From the NCBI GenBank assembly GCA_019722365.1, contig JADFUC010000655.1:1-64000 (forward strand): DNA of 64,000 nucleotides, written 5' to 3'. Source of the stretch: Lithospermum erythrorhizon. Taxonomy: Eukaryota; Streptophyta; Magnoliopsida; Boraginales; Boraginaceae. The translations under genes and the position numbers were made by a program. Below are positions 1-11,640 of the stretch, in pieces. The notes beneath the pieces were generated by a model. That model saw only the letters and a program-made list of their open reading frames with translations, was not told where the DNA came from and ran no database searches. How positions within the stretch are numbered: the stretch's first letter is position 1; the number at the start of each line of letters is the position of its first letter.

Positions 1-1034
1 AGTTACGTATTGTTTAATATTAAGTGTGTGACGTTATTATGGCGTTGATATTATTATTATATCGATTTAATTATTTATTTAATATTAATTGTGTGACATT
101 TTTATGACATGGCTAATATTATTATATTTTATAAATTAATTAATTAATATTATGTGTGTGACGTTATTATGGCGTTGACATTATTATTAATTATTTATTT
201 AATATTAATAGTGTGACGTTTTTATGGCGTGTTGAATATTATTATATTTATAAATTAATTATTTAATATTAAGTGTGTGACGTTATTATGGCGTTTATAT
301 TATTATTATATCGATTTAATTATTTATTTAATATTAATCAGGTGGACATTTTATGACATGGCTAATATTATTATATATTTATAAATTAACTAATTAATAT
401 TACGCTACAAGGACGTTATTACGGCGCTGACATTATTATTAATTATTTATTTAATATTAATAGTACGACGCTTTATGGCGCTATTGATATTATTATATTT
501 TATAAATTAAATATTTAATATTAAGCCAGATGACGTTACATGCATGGCCGATATTATTATTATTATATCGATTTAATTATTTATTTAATATTAATCAGGT
601 ACATTTTTATGGCATGGCTAATATTATTATTTTATAAATTAATTCATTAATATTAAGCTACAAGGACGTTATTACGGTATGCTGATATTATTATTAATTA
701 TTTATTTAATATTAATAGCGTGATTTTTATATGCTATTGATATTATTATATTTTTATAAATTAATTATTTAATATTAAGCCATGATTTGCTATTACGCTT
801 TCGATATTATTATTATATCGATTTAATTATTTATTTAATATTAATTGTGTGACATTTTTATGACACGGCTAATATTATTATATTTTATAAATTAATTAAT
901 TAATATTACATACAAGGACAAGAGCAGGCGCTGATACATTATTAATTATTTATTTAATACTAATAAGCATTTATCGCTTTTACAAGGCTGGATATTATTA
1001 TATTTTATAAATTAATATTTAATATTAAGTGTAT
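1..1034. repeat. AT-rich tandem array, ~62-bp unit with ~250-bp higher-order period
   Basis: Each unit ends in TTAATATTAA or a close variant and carries a core like GTGTGACNTTNTTATGRCRTKG. The box recurs at 14, 79, 144, 199, 263, 328, 394, 451 and 515, so spacings run 65, 65, 55, 64 and then repeat. Four successive units differ from each other more than from the unit four steps away. The higher-order starts are 14, 263, 515, 769 and 1019, giving a period of 249-254 bp. Some later units have GC-containing replacements of the core (CTACAAGGACG, CCAGATGACG). There is no coding potential. The array may continue left of the window. Confidence 0.85.
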
Positions 1035-1922
1035 GACGCCAGAATTCATTAAATTTCCTTAAAGTCTCAAGACAAGTGGGAATGTTTACAAAGAAATGTT
1101 ATTGATATGATTTGAGTACAATCTCTATTTATTCCTTCGATTCTACTTCTTCACTATATGCTCGCCGGCCCAAGCAGTACTGTTTCAGCCTCGATTATTG
1201 AACACTTCAGAATTCCCAACACTGACGCCGCGACACTTCCAATTCAAGGGTCAATAAATTTCGATTCAACCTCAACGCTTCAACGCCGATGTTTGAAGAC
1301 ATTTGAAGACTAATGTTTGAATGCTCAAGATCTCAAAGCGGCCACGTCAATCGCTCGTGACGCAAACTCAACGCCGGCGAGCAGCTCTCCGATTTCATGG
1401 TTCTCTTCTTCTACTTTGCCTTCTTTTCGTTAGTCGAATCTCCATCCCCTAAAACGTAACGATAACGCCTATTTATAGACATAATAGCGTACGGACTGAT
1501 TCGGGCTTCGAAGTCCTGACTTCGGGCCGACTGACTCTCGACCTGGCCTCATTAACCTCCCTCGGACATAATTATTCTTCCGACTTAATTAAAGAATAAT
1601 TATACGATTTTATTCGATAAAGTATATCTTTCTATTTATTTAAAAGATATAACTATTCAGCTCTTTAATTATTTTCAAATATTTATTTGGAGGAAATAAT
1701 TATTTATTATGATCCCGCTTTCATTATTGGCTCGAATTGACCTGGCCTCAATTTTTAATGCGAAAGTTTATAATTTGATAATAAACTAATACACGTGTGA
1801 ATATTTAATCGACCGCATGATTAATTAACTAAATTCCAAATCTAATAAATTGTTAAATTGGAATTTAATTAACTAATTTAATTGGAACATTATCAAATAA
1901 ATTTACATTACCAATGCATTTT
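1035..1922 (-). mobile_element. Insertion splitting the array, solo-LTR-like (probably copia)
   Basis: The array stops inside a unit after AAGTGTATGACG and resumes near 1923 with the rest of the same kind of unit (TGATATTATTATTATATCG), so about 890 bp look inserted. The minus strand carries a TATA box, TATAAATAGG, at 1466-1476, followed downstream by a GC-richer leader-like part, as in a retrotransposon LTR reading right to left. No protein-coding remains lie inside. I could not fix a TG...CA boundary or a target-site duplication, so the class is inferred. Confidence 0.5.
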
Positions 1923-2215
1923 ACATGTATGCTGATATTATTATTATATCGATTTAATTATTTATTTAATATTAATTGCGGTGACATTTTATGGCACGGC
2001 TAATATTATTATATTTTTATAAATTATTCATTAATATTAAGTGCGTGGACGTTAAGATGGCGCCGGGAGTATTATTATTAATTATTTATTTAATATTAAT
2101 ATTGACGCTTTTTATGGCGTGTTGGATATTATTAGAGTTTTTATATTAAATATTTAATATTAAGCGTATGACGGTATGGCGTTGAGCATATTATTATTAT
2201 ATCGATTTAATTATT
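1923..2215. repeat. Continuation of the ~62-bp / 250-bp AT array
   Basis: It has the same alternation of an ATCGATTTAATTATTTATTT unit and an ATAAATTA unit, with the TTAATATTAA box between them, as in 1-1034. It covers a little over one higher-order repeat and then fades into unrelated AT-rich DNA. Confidence 0.75.
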
Positions 2216-3174
2216 TAAATTGATTAAAGATAAATTTAATTCATTCAGAAATATTGGTCTAAAACAAATTACATTTATACTTATTAATGCTATGGACGTT
2301 GGTAATCAAGTACGCCCATATACACGCCGGTGACACTTTTAAAAATCTCATTTTGAAAATACATATAAATAGATTTTAAAATATTCTGAATAATGTTATT
2401 GTCTTTTATTTATTAAATAGAATTATGTATAAAATCATAATAATCAGACATATAAGATAATTAACTAATTAACAAGATAAACACAAAAATGAAATTTCGA
2501 GAATTATCATCGCAAAACAAATTTATTCAATAACATAATGAGTTCGGCGCATTAACATGAAGTTAATGTATTACATTAGTACACAAATGTACAAATAAGA
2601 TTACGAATACAACTAAAACAGCACTTTGACTCAATTTTTCCAATTAGTAATTTCATTTTCCATTTTGTTACATTTTTTAAAAGAATTCCAATATAATCGG
2701 TTTTCTCTCTCTAATCTATTAACGACTCTTCCATCGCCACATTCCACAACCAAAAAGTTGACTGACATTTTTACTAATCGGCACACCTCATTCTTCCACG
2801 AAGTCGATTGACGACAAACTAAACGCATCCACACTTAACTATTTCATTTTCTATGCCTCAAAGTTGGAAGAATTTTGACTTTGAGACATTTTTTTGTAGA
2901 TTAATAAGATGTTTGAATAATTAAATTCAAGCAATAGAAAACTCAAAGTTAGTAGTATGCTTTTAAATAGAGAAGCTTTCTCTGGAATGGGGAAAAATGA
3001 AATTCAAATGCAGTGACATGTTTATGACGTTAAGTAATATTTATTTGTATAATTTGTCTATTTTAACTTTCATGTGCCATAAACGTCACACGTGGCCCCG
3101 CCATACAAACTTCACACATAGCCTACCTAATTAATTAGAAAACCAACTCACAAAATCAAAACCCACTTAATTCA
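2216..3174. other. AT-rich spacer with an inverted pair of the array core
   Basis: No gene is visible. GTGACATGTTTATGACG at about 3014 resembles the array core in direct orientation. CATGTGCCATAAACGTCACACG at about 3071 holds the same core inverted, leaving a spacer of roughly 40 bp. The two short open frames here have no recognisable content. Confidence 0.4.
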
Positions 3175-3505
3175 TCAACCTCCCCTCCCCCCACCCCCTG
3201 TTAAATCTCGCGATACCCACCTCGACCCTCTCCCCCACCCCCCACTCCCCCACTCCCACTGCATCGACTTCGACCTCCTCCCCTCCTCTTCACTCCAAAT
3301 GGGTAAAACACCCACTTCAACCCCCTCACCAACACCCACTTCATCGGCCTCCCCCTTCCCCCACCCCCCACCTCCCGCCACCCACTTCGACCCCCCCACC
3401 CTCACCTCGGCTGCATTCACTTCATCCGCCTCCCCCTCTTCATCGGCCGCCTACTGCCACTCCACTTCAACCCCAACCAACACCTACTTAACCCCCAACT
3501 AACAC
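3175..3505. repeat. C-rich low-complexity tract
   Basis: About 330 bp of strongly pyrimidine-biased DNA with runs of CCCC and CCACCCCC and a recurrent CCCACTTCA/CCCACTTCG word, in an otherwise AT-rich setting. Open frames here encode only Pro/Thr/Ser or Gly/Trp low-complexity strings and are composition artefacts. The loosely repeated CCCACTTC word suggests decayed short tandem repeats. Confidence 0.7.
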
Positions 3506-6500
3506 CCACTAAAAAAGTCAACACATTATCTTAAAAAGTCAACTATGGCCTATACATGTAGTTTTGTCAGAAGTTACTTAGCCAGTAACGCATGTCGATT
3601 TATTGTAAGTATAGGTTTCTTGAATTGTTTGACTTCTTTGTTTGACTTTTTTGTTTGATCTTTTTGTGCTGTAAATCTAATTTTTTTTAAAAATATGTTG
3701 TTATTTATTTGTTTGAAAGGAGTAAAGCAGTGAGTTTGTGTAAAATATGTTTGTTATTTATTTTGTTTGAAAAATAAATATTTGATTTTGTTTGATTTTA
3801 GTAAATCTGATTTTCATTTGATTTTGTAAATATGTTAATGCCAGGCATTCCGATTTAGTTTGTGTGACGCCATTGTAAGAGAGTAAACGATAAAGTCTTG
3901 AGCACATATCATCTTTCGTATCAATATATAAAACGGAACAACATAAAAAGAATCCGCGTCGCTGCAAACATTTGAAAGGCGCTGATAGAGACGCAATGTC
4001 TAGAATACACAGTCATGATCCCCATGACAAGACTTTGTTCAATACCGCTCGCTCGTAACACATCATCGACGGATCAAATATTACTGAAATCTGAAAGGCA
4101 AATGTTGAGACATTTATGAGGAATAGTATCATCGTATTTAAATCGACATCTCCGCTATAAACAGATGACGCACTGGGACAAAAAGGTCGTGAGCGAGCTT
4201 TCATCATGTACACGGTAAGCTTCGTATTCAAGCTCAGAAGAGGACGACGCCGGAAAGCACCAAACATGTCATCCATCCACCCTGCTAATTTTGTGGTTCG
4301 GGCGCGGCGTTCTAAGCTACGCAGCATTCGGTGACACGCTGCACCACACACGCCACTCCCGCCGTAATAAACCGCGCATATCATTATACGGGTTAGTAAG
4401 ACTAAATAATAATTATCGTGATAATGTATTATCTATAAATATGTATACTCAGATATTGAATCGGTTTAGTAAGCATAATCGTATTACTTTAATAAATACG
4501 TAGAGTATAATCGTATATTTTTAATTTTTTTTTTTAATTGAAATGTTAAGGCCGACGGCGAATGCTCGCTTTCAAATGGGTTTCTTCCGAAATGGCGATT
4601 TGAAAAGGGCGAATGCTGGGACAAAGCAAGAACATTGATTCGGTAGTACAAAGAGCCAAGCCAGGAATAATTTCGCTGTTGTTTTTAGTGGCATTTATGT
4701 TATTTGTGAGATGTGGATTGTTAACTAACAAAATATTATTTTATTTATAGAATTACTTTGATTTGGAGGTTGATGAATCAGTGGCGAAGCATCTGTTCTA
4801 TAAGCAAGCCACTACTTGGTACCGAAGAGCTATCGTGCGCTGGGCAGAAGCGCTAAGTACGTTAACAAGCATTGATGACGCTGTGGACTTGACAAACCGA
4901 AGTACCGCCACGGATGCAACCTAAGCTTCGCTGGGGATTCCTTTGTCGGTGCTAATCGGACGACTCCCCGGCGTTGCAACGCTCGTAGCGCGCAAGAGTC
5001 GGGCAACCAAAGGCGCAGGGAACACGGGTCGGAAATGTCGGTTCAAAACCGAATGAGAATTCGAGTAAGCCTGAGCCCCTTATGTGGCTTTTTAAATTTG
5101 CTACTCAGGTTCGATTCTTTTGTAAAGTTTGGATTTAATGTTTATCTTCCTAGAAGAAAAAAACAGGGTTCGACCTCTCCGCTCTCGAAATTCTTCTCGA
5201 GCAAAATCGTAAGAAGAATTTATCTCTGGGGAGTCATGACCACATAACAAAAATTTCAAATAGCTGGGTATTCTCTTGTTCGCTTTTACTTTATTGAAAT
5301 GTTAAAGTAGTTGATCGTGAGTATGTCAAATGTTTGAAATAGTTTCATGACGCTGAACGTTTTGAACTGCTTTCAAGTCAAGCTTCATACTCTGCTAAAT
5401 TATTCAAATGTTTATACGGGCGAGTAAGTATTATTACACGCGAGTATCGCTGGGTTATTGTTTGAATCAAGCTTCGCTCGCTTCATCGTTTCATATCGTT
5501 ACGCTAGTTTCAAGGAATAACTGCTTTTAAATCGCTTTTGTACTATTTTATATCAAGCTTCGATTTTAGCTTACAAATAACATATATGCGCAGTGAAAAG
5601 ATGTATTAATGTCCAAGGCTGCATGTGGCGAGTCGACCTCGACGAAATACCCACCCGACATGATATACGGGATACACCGAGGAGCGGCGAGGTCGAGAAA
5701 GGGTCGACGTTTGGGGTTTCGCACTCACTTTCGGCCAAGAACTATAACTCCTTTCTTCCTCAATCCTCCTTTTCCGAAATGAAATATCTATGGCGAGTCA
5801 CAAATAAAAGTGCTGACGAAGAAATTCAAAAAGCGGAAGTCTCTGTATAGGAGGTAATAAGTATGAAGTGCAACGCAAGACGAGCTTCGTGGAAATGTTG
5901 ATTGCTTCTACAAAGTCGGGCTCACCCAGCCTATCAAGTAGCGCGCCGCTGCCGCCATCCTTCTTAGTAGTTTTTTACTGCTTAAATATGTCGATATGCT
6001 GGATACTTGTTTCGCTACTGCATATTCGGGTGATGTCAGGTAAAGTTAGTATGGTTCGCTACCGCCAGGATATGTTTCGGGGTGGTTTAAAAGATTATTT
6101 TTTCATTTCTGCATGCCGACATGATGCGACGCTTTTAAATATCCGCAACATTTCGTCGCTTTTTATTCACCGTGAACATTTGCGACGCTTTTTCTTTATC
6201 CGGAGCATTAGAATCACACGCATAACAACTCGCATTTCATTTCCTCCTTTTTTTCCATTGAAAAACTATTCACCAACCTCTAAATAAGTCTAATATCATT
6301 ATTTCCATCAAATCAGCTCTTAAAATGCAAGACATTCAATAAGCTCAATATTCGCGAAAGCACGCCGAGCCGATCGGAGTCAATAATGAAATTAGATGTC
6401 CGTAGTAACCGTGAAAAATGTTTATGTTTTGATCGAAGCAATAGACGCATATACGTGAAAATGGCTTTTCGTTTAATGATACGAAAGACGTGGGTTTATC

Positions 6501-6699
6501 AGCGCAGACGCATGAATTCCCCTTTACGCCGATCGGTGATAAGAGCGAGGATAAAGAGCGTAGGTCCAAGTTTCAATGAACGTGTGGGAGAATAAGGGCG
6601 GAGGATGCAAGCGTGGATCCATGATGAGCACGATAACGTAAGCCGATGCTGACAAGATCCTAATATTTTGGAAGAAGAAAATACTCGCTTGACGGAGAC
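3506..6699. other. Unassigned, probably 5' part of a decayed transposon
   Basis: No gene could be supported. Short open frames at 5593-5850 (+, 85 codons) and 5868-6287 (+, 139 codons) match no family I recognise. The stretch lies directly upstream of the CACTA transposase remains and shares their base composition and frequent in-frame stops. It may be the 5' region of that element. Confidence 0.3.
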
Positions 6700-9180
6700 G
6701 CCAACACACCCCTACGGGATGGATGCACTACTTACACTAAGTTGCAAATTGATGGTAAATCTAAAATCGAGTCCGGGGATTCCTCACAAAGATTATTTCA
6801 AGAGAGAATGTTAGAAATCAAGAAAGTGCTCCGACTCTTAACGGAGTGGGCTACCATTCCTAATGATTTTTATGAAACCAAGAAAGTGTTAGAACCGGCT
6901 TTACGCCAAAGATAAGATTCATGTCAGCGTGAACAATTGCATGTTGTTCTTATAAAGAATATGAAGACTTAGAAAGTTGCACTCATTGCTTTGAGCCTCG
7001 TTATAAGCCTACATACTGTCAACTCAACGCTGCTCCAATGAAGGCGCTGTTTTATTTGCCTTTTTGAAAGCATCGTCCGAACGCCTATATATGTCTCGTA
7101 AAATCGCCAAAGATATGACACGGCATCGAGGACCGTGACGTTCGGATGGATGTCACATCCGCGACGGCGAAAGCTGGAAACATTTCACGCTTACGCATTC
7201 CGAATTTTCACCAAGAACGTACGCGAGAAGCCTGGCTCGCTGCAGACCGACGGATTCAGTCCTTTTGGCCAGTTTGGTCGTTCTTATTCTTGTTGGCCAG
7301 TGATGATATGTGTGTACAATTTGCCTCCAGGTGTATGTACGGGCGAGTCAGATGTGTTCTTTGGGTTTCTTGATTATACCCGGCCCGAAGAGTCCGGCTG
7401 AGCATGACGCTGCTTTTAAGGCCGCTGGGTGGACGCAGTTGAACGCATTTATGGTCATTGTTAACACTGGGATTCATACAAACAACAAAATTTTCAACTT
7501 CGAAAGTGGCATTAATGTGGACCATTAGCGATTTCCAAAGATACGGCACGCTGTCGTGTCAGAAAGTACCTACGGACGCTATCTTGTCCATATCAATGGA
7601 GAAAACCTGCGCTTTCTCGCTAAATGAGGGGAAAAACATAGTTGCTTTGATTTGTCACCGGCCCATTCCTCCCTCGACGACTACGAATATATAACTAACG
7701 CCAAAAGGAGTGGGATCTCGGTGTTCATACATATGTAACTTCTTTGTTCATGCCAACACGGAATTCGAAAAGCCTGCCAAACCAAAAGCAACTTACACCT
7801 TGACACAAAAACAACAACAAGCCTTCCGTAGTTGGCTAATCAAATTAAAGAATCCCGATGGATATGCTTTTAACTTTTGCAAGTGCTCAAGCACGCCAAG
7901 TTCGTGGCTTAAGAGTCACGACATGCACATACTTGTTCATAAATTGATTCCTCGCTGCTTACCTTTTACCAAAATTCGCTTGGGAAATCGTCACGTAGTT
8001 ATGCCACTTCTTTAGAGACATTTCTGCCTTCCACCTACAGACACTACACGCCCGCATATCAGCGCACATCGTTGAAACTTTGTGCAAGCGAGAAGATATT
8101 TCCACCTCGCGATGTTTCACGTGAATGGAGCATTTACCTGCTCACTTGCCGTGATGAGGCTTTTGACGGGCGGTCCTCGTACATTACCGCGATGTACCCC
8201 TTGAAGGCGTAGTATTAAATAATTTACATATTACATGCATTTAATTTTGTTAAGGCATAATAACATATATATATGTTCAATAACAAATGGGCTGGGAAAT
8301 AACAAAGCATATGGTTCGGGTTGCGCATATCAAGGTTCAATATGCGAGGCCCATTTACTACGTGAGGTGTCATCATTTGTTTCCCATTGTACTGACGAAA
8401 AATGCGCACCATACCCAAGAGATAATGGCTTACTGGAGAGTAAGGGTGACGACGTGACGATTGTCATTGTACCGTTACCTGTGCCTGCCTACCACCATGC
8501 TGAAAGGCGCATTTTTGATGAATGATAAAGAGCTGAAACTACGCACATGTACATTCAAGGCAATACGCCGAAGTTGACACCATACTTAAGTAAGTCTATC
8601 TACAATAATTTAATTGTCGATAACTACTTTATTTCATTAATGTATAAATACTAATAATTTACTGCATCCAATAATTTTTGTGTGGAGCAATTACGATACG
8701 ACGAGGGACACTTATCCTCGAAATTTAGTCCCCGATCAAAGTGGATCAAATGGTTAGCCAATAATTTTATACAACACTTCGTAAATTATGTAAGTTACTA
8801 GTTTTAATAACAGCTTTTAACTACTTAAATTACATTTATATTACATTTCGTTGTGGTTAAATTATTATATAAACTAATTGATGCAATTTGATATATATTT
8901 TCTAGGCGAATATGATGAGAATGTCGCACCTCAACCACTATTTACCTGGGTTCTCGTCCACGTAAGGGAAATCAATAATTACAGTGGGTACTACACAAAC
9001 GGATACTACTCGACACACCTAAACGCGCAGGGCAATGCCGACAAATAATAGTGGTGTTTCTCAGGTGAAAGGGTCTTCGTGATTCGTATAGCGAAAGACG
9101 TTGATTACTACGGAGTTCTTCAAGAAATACTGAGTCGAGATATAACGGTTTGAACGAGACAATTGTCTTATTCAAGTGTC
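6700..9180 (+). pseudogene. CACTA (En/Spm) TNP2-type transposase remnant
   Basis: The pieces lie in family order but are spread over all three forward frames. About 6790-7010 gives IPNDFYETKKVLEPAL, then KIHVSVNNCMLF, KEYEDLE and PRYK, matching the start of the TNP2 region with its C-x-NDC-type site. About 7235-7530 gives TDGFSPFGQFGRSYSCWPV, YNLPP, LIIPGPKSPA and ALMWTISDF, the TNP2 core. About 7590-7690 gives CAFSLNEGKNI. About 7758-8200 is a DUF4218-like part (KPKATYTLTQKQQQAF, NPDGYAFN, LKSHDMHILVHKLIP, then MEHLPAHL). GSICEAHLL follows at about 8320. About 8970-9180 is DUF4216-like (NNYSGYYTNGYY, NSGVS, DYYGVLQEI, FKCHWF). There are many stops and shifts. The full order was read by eye; the class is secure, the exact edges are not. 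Confidence 0.8.
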
Positions 9181-9819
9181 ATTGGTTCGGATATCAAGAG
9201 GCGGATTAAGCACTCCTAAGCATCGAATCGCAAATAAAAAAAGCTAGGTGCAAAAAGTGTTTACACCCATGATATTTTTATCCTGCCTTCATTGTGCACA
9301 AATAAGTGTTCTAGCACGATCATGTGCCTGATGATAAGAAAACACTTTAACGGGCGGTCGTGATCAAAACATTTGCGCGAGCTCTAATTGATTCGATCAA
9401 TATTCAAAGAAGCACGGCAATGTCGCAGCTCTTTCGTAGCTAAGAGCAACCAGCTACAATACTCCGCCAACCAACAATAGCTGATAATGATAATATTCTC
9501 GGGTGACAACGCAATATGACGACGATGCATTTATTTAAGTCCCGCTATTATTTTACAAATGAAGATAAATTTGGTAAAAAGCGATTACTTAATTTAATAT
9601 CATTAATTTGTGCATTTACTTAACGATTTTAGAATTATTAGTGCACGTTATTCAATAATATAACAAAATATGTACTTATTTTCTAATATTTATTTTATAA
9701 AATGAGTTATTTGATATATGGCTTATACAATTTGAGGAATATCGTAGTAAAGGAGTTTCATATCTATCATAGAGTTTCATTCGGGGCTTCCTCGGTATCA
9801 GATTTGAAAGAATTTTGTA
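9181..9819. other. Non-coding DNA downstream of the CACTA remnant
   Basis: No open frame of note and no recognised motif. It probably belongs to the 3' untranslated or subterminal part of the CACTA element, judging from position only. Confidence 0.3.
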
Positions 9820-10135
9820 TCTATGTCAAGCCATAAGGACGTTTTACGCATTTAATTTATTTTAATATAAAGATACGAGCATCACATTTTGTGACGCTGG
9901 TGGATAATAATTTATTAAAATCAAAGTATTTTATGATTTCTATTTTTGTCTAAGTCAAGCTATGACGCTCTAAGATTAAATTTATTAATATAAAGATATC
10001 ATATGACATTTTGGCAACGTTATAATACCTTTAATTTTATTAATAACAAAAGTATTTTATGATTTAATTTTTTCCCTATGTTTTTCTAAGGACGCTATAG
10101 GATTTAATTTATTATAAAGCATATTGCATTTACAT
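9820..10135. repeat. Tandem repeat, ~127-bp period, ~2.5 copies
   Basis: Copies begin at GACG words at 9838, 9964 and 10091 (periods 126 and 127). Each reads GACGnt...ATTTAATTTATT...AATATAAAGATA...CATTTTG...TTATTAA...AAAGTATTTTATGATTT, ending in a CTAAG or TCAAG word. The third copy is truncated. Nothing in it is coding. Confidence 0.75.
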
Positions 10136-10845
10136 TTCTCGCGATATACTATTTTCGTGAATATCATACTTTTAAAGTACATTTGCAAGGACAGGTTGGG
10201 TTTATTTCAGACAAGAATTTTGACCAATGGGGAAAAGGCTTTATAGTATGGCGGATTTGGCGAATGCCATGATAAAATGTGGAAATTCAAAATTCAAAAA
10301 TCCGATAATATCTATCCATCTCCTCCTATAAATATAACATAACAAATCCATTTTATTCATCTTCAAATGTTCTTTTTGGCAAATGGGTAATTTTCGCTTT
10401 TCTTTCTATTTTCTTTTGTGTGATTTAGTTATTAAGTTAATGTATCGATTATGCTTTTTTATTATAATGTTATATACTAACTTGTCTTTTTGTTTTGTAG
10501 CAAATTCAATTTTGATTGGTATATTATATTTTTCTTAACTTGTTTTATTTATATATTAACTTGTTTATTATTTGGTTCTAGTATGAAAATAAGTGTTTAA
10601 ATAGTTGTTTATATTTAATCAAAATAATTAATATTCTTTATTAAGAATGCTATTCAATGTTTAAATCATGTTTTATATTTTTACTCATTTTGTTTCATAT
10701 ATATATATACGATTTAAATATTACTAAAAATTGATATTTTGTTTTATATTTACTATATTCTTTATTATGAAATTCTATTATTTAATTTTTATTACATTTA
10801 CCATGACGCTTATATTGACGTTTCCGTTTATTCTTATATTTAATA
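10136..10845. other. AT-rich spacer
   Basis: Very AT-rich DNA with no gene and no clear repeat apart from short TA runs near 10700. Confidence 0.4.
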
Positions 10846-11640
10846 AACAATTATTTAATATTAAGTATGTGATGTTTTTATCTCGTTAAGAATATTATTA
10901 TTTTTATAAATTAATTAATTATTATTAAGTATGCTGACAAGTATTACTAAGGCTTATTATTATATCGATTTAATTATTTATTTTATATTATTAGCGATTT
11001 ATGATGGCGTCCATATTATTATTATTATATCAATTTAATTATTTATTTTATATTATTAAGCAGGACGCTTTTATGACGCGGTTAATATTATTATATTTTA
11101 TAAATTAATTAATTAATATTAAGCTGCAATACATATTAAGGCCCATATTATCATTATATCGATTTAATTATTTATTTTATATTATTCGTGTGACGTTTAT
11201 GTATAATATTATTATATTTTTATAAATTAATTAATTAATATTAAAGAACAAGGACGTTATTACGGCGCTCTTATATTATTATTATATTTACTAATTATTT
11301 ATCTAATATTAACGTAAGTATTAAGCTTAAGTATGGGACTACTTATTATTATATTTTATAAATTAATTAATTAATATTAAGCGTTGACGTTATTATATGC
11401 TCTATATTATTATTATATCGATTTAATTATTTATCTAATATTAATCAGGTATACTTTTTTAATGCCAAGTTAATATTATTATATTTGTAAATTAATTAAT
11501 TAACAGAAAATTTGTGACGTTATTACGGCGCATACATTATTATTATATCAATTTAATAATTTATTTAATATTTATTAATGCTGACGCACAGCTAATATTA
11601 CTTTTAAAAATCTAGTTATATTAATCTTTTAAGTATATTT
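10846..11640. repeat. Second array related to the 1-2215 AT repeat
   Basis: It repeats the same building blocks (AATATTAAGT, TTATTATTATATCGATTTAA, ATAAATTAATTAATTAATATTA) with the same spacing and in the same orientation as the left array. Units are more diverged and lose register after about 11500. It begins directly after AATAAACAATTATTTAATATTAAG. Confidence 0.75.

Noticed and set aside
3175..3502. Overlapping open frames encoding Pro/Ser/Thr-rich and Gly/Trp-rich strings
   Set aside because: They arise from the C-rich low-complexity tract and have no start context, intron or family support.
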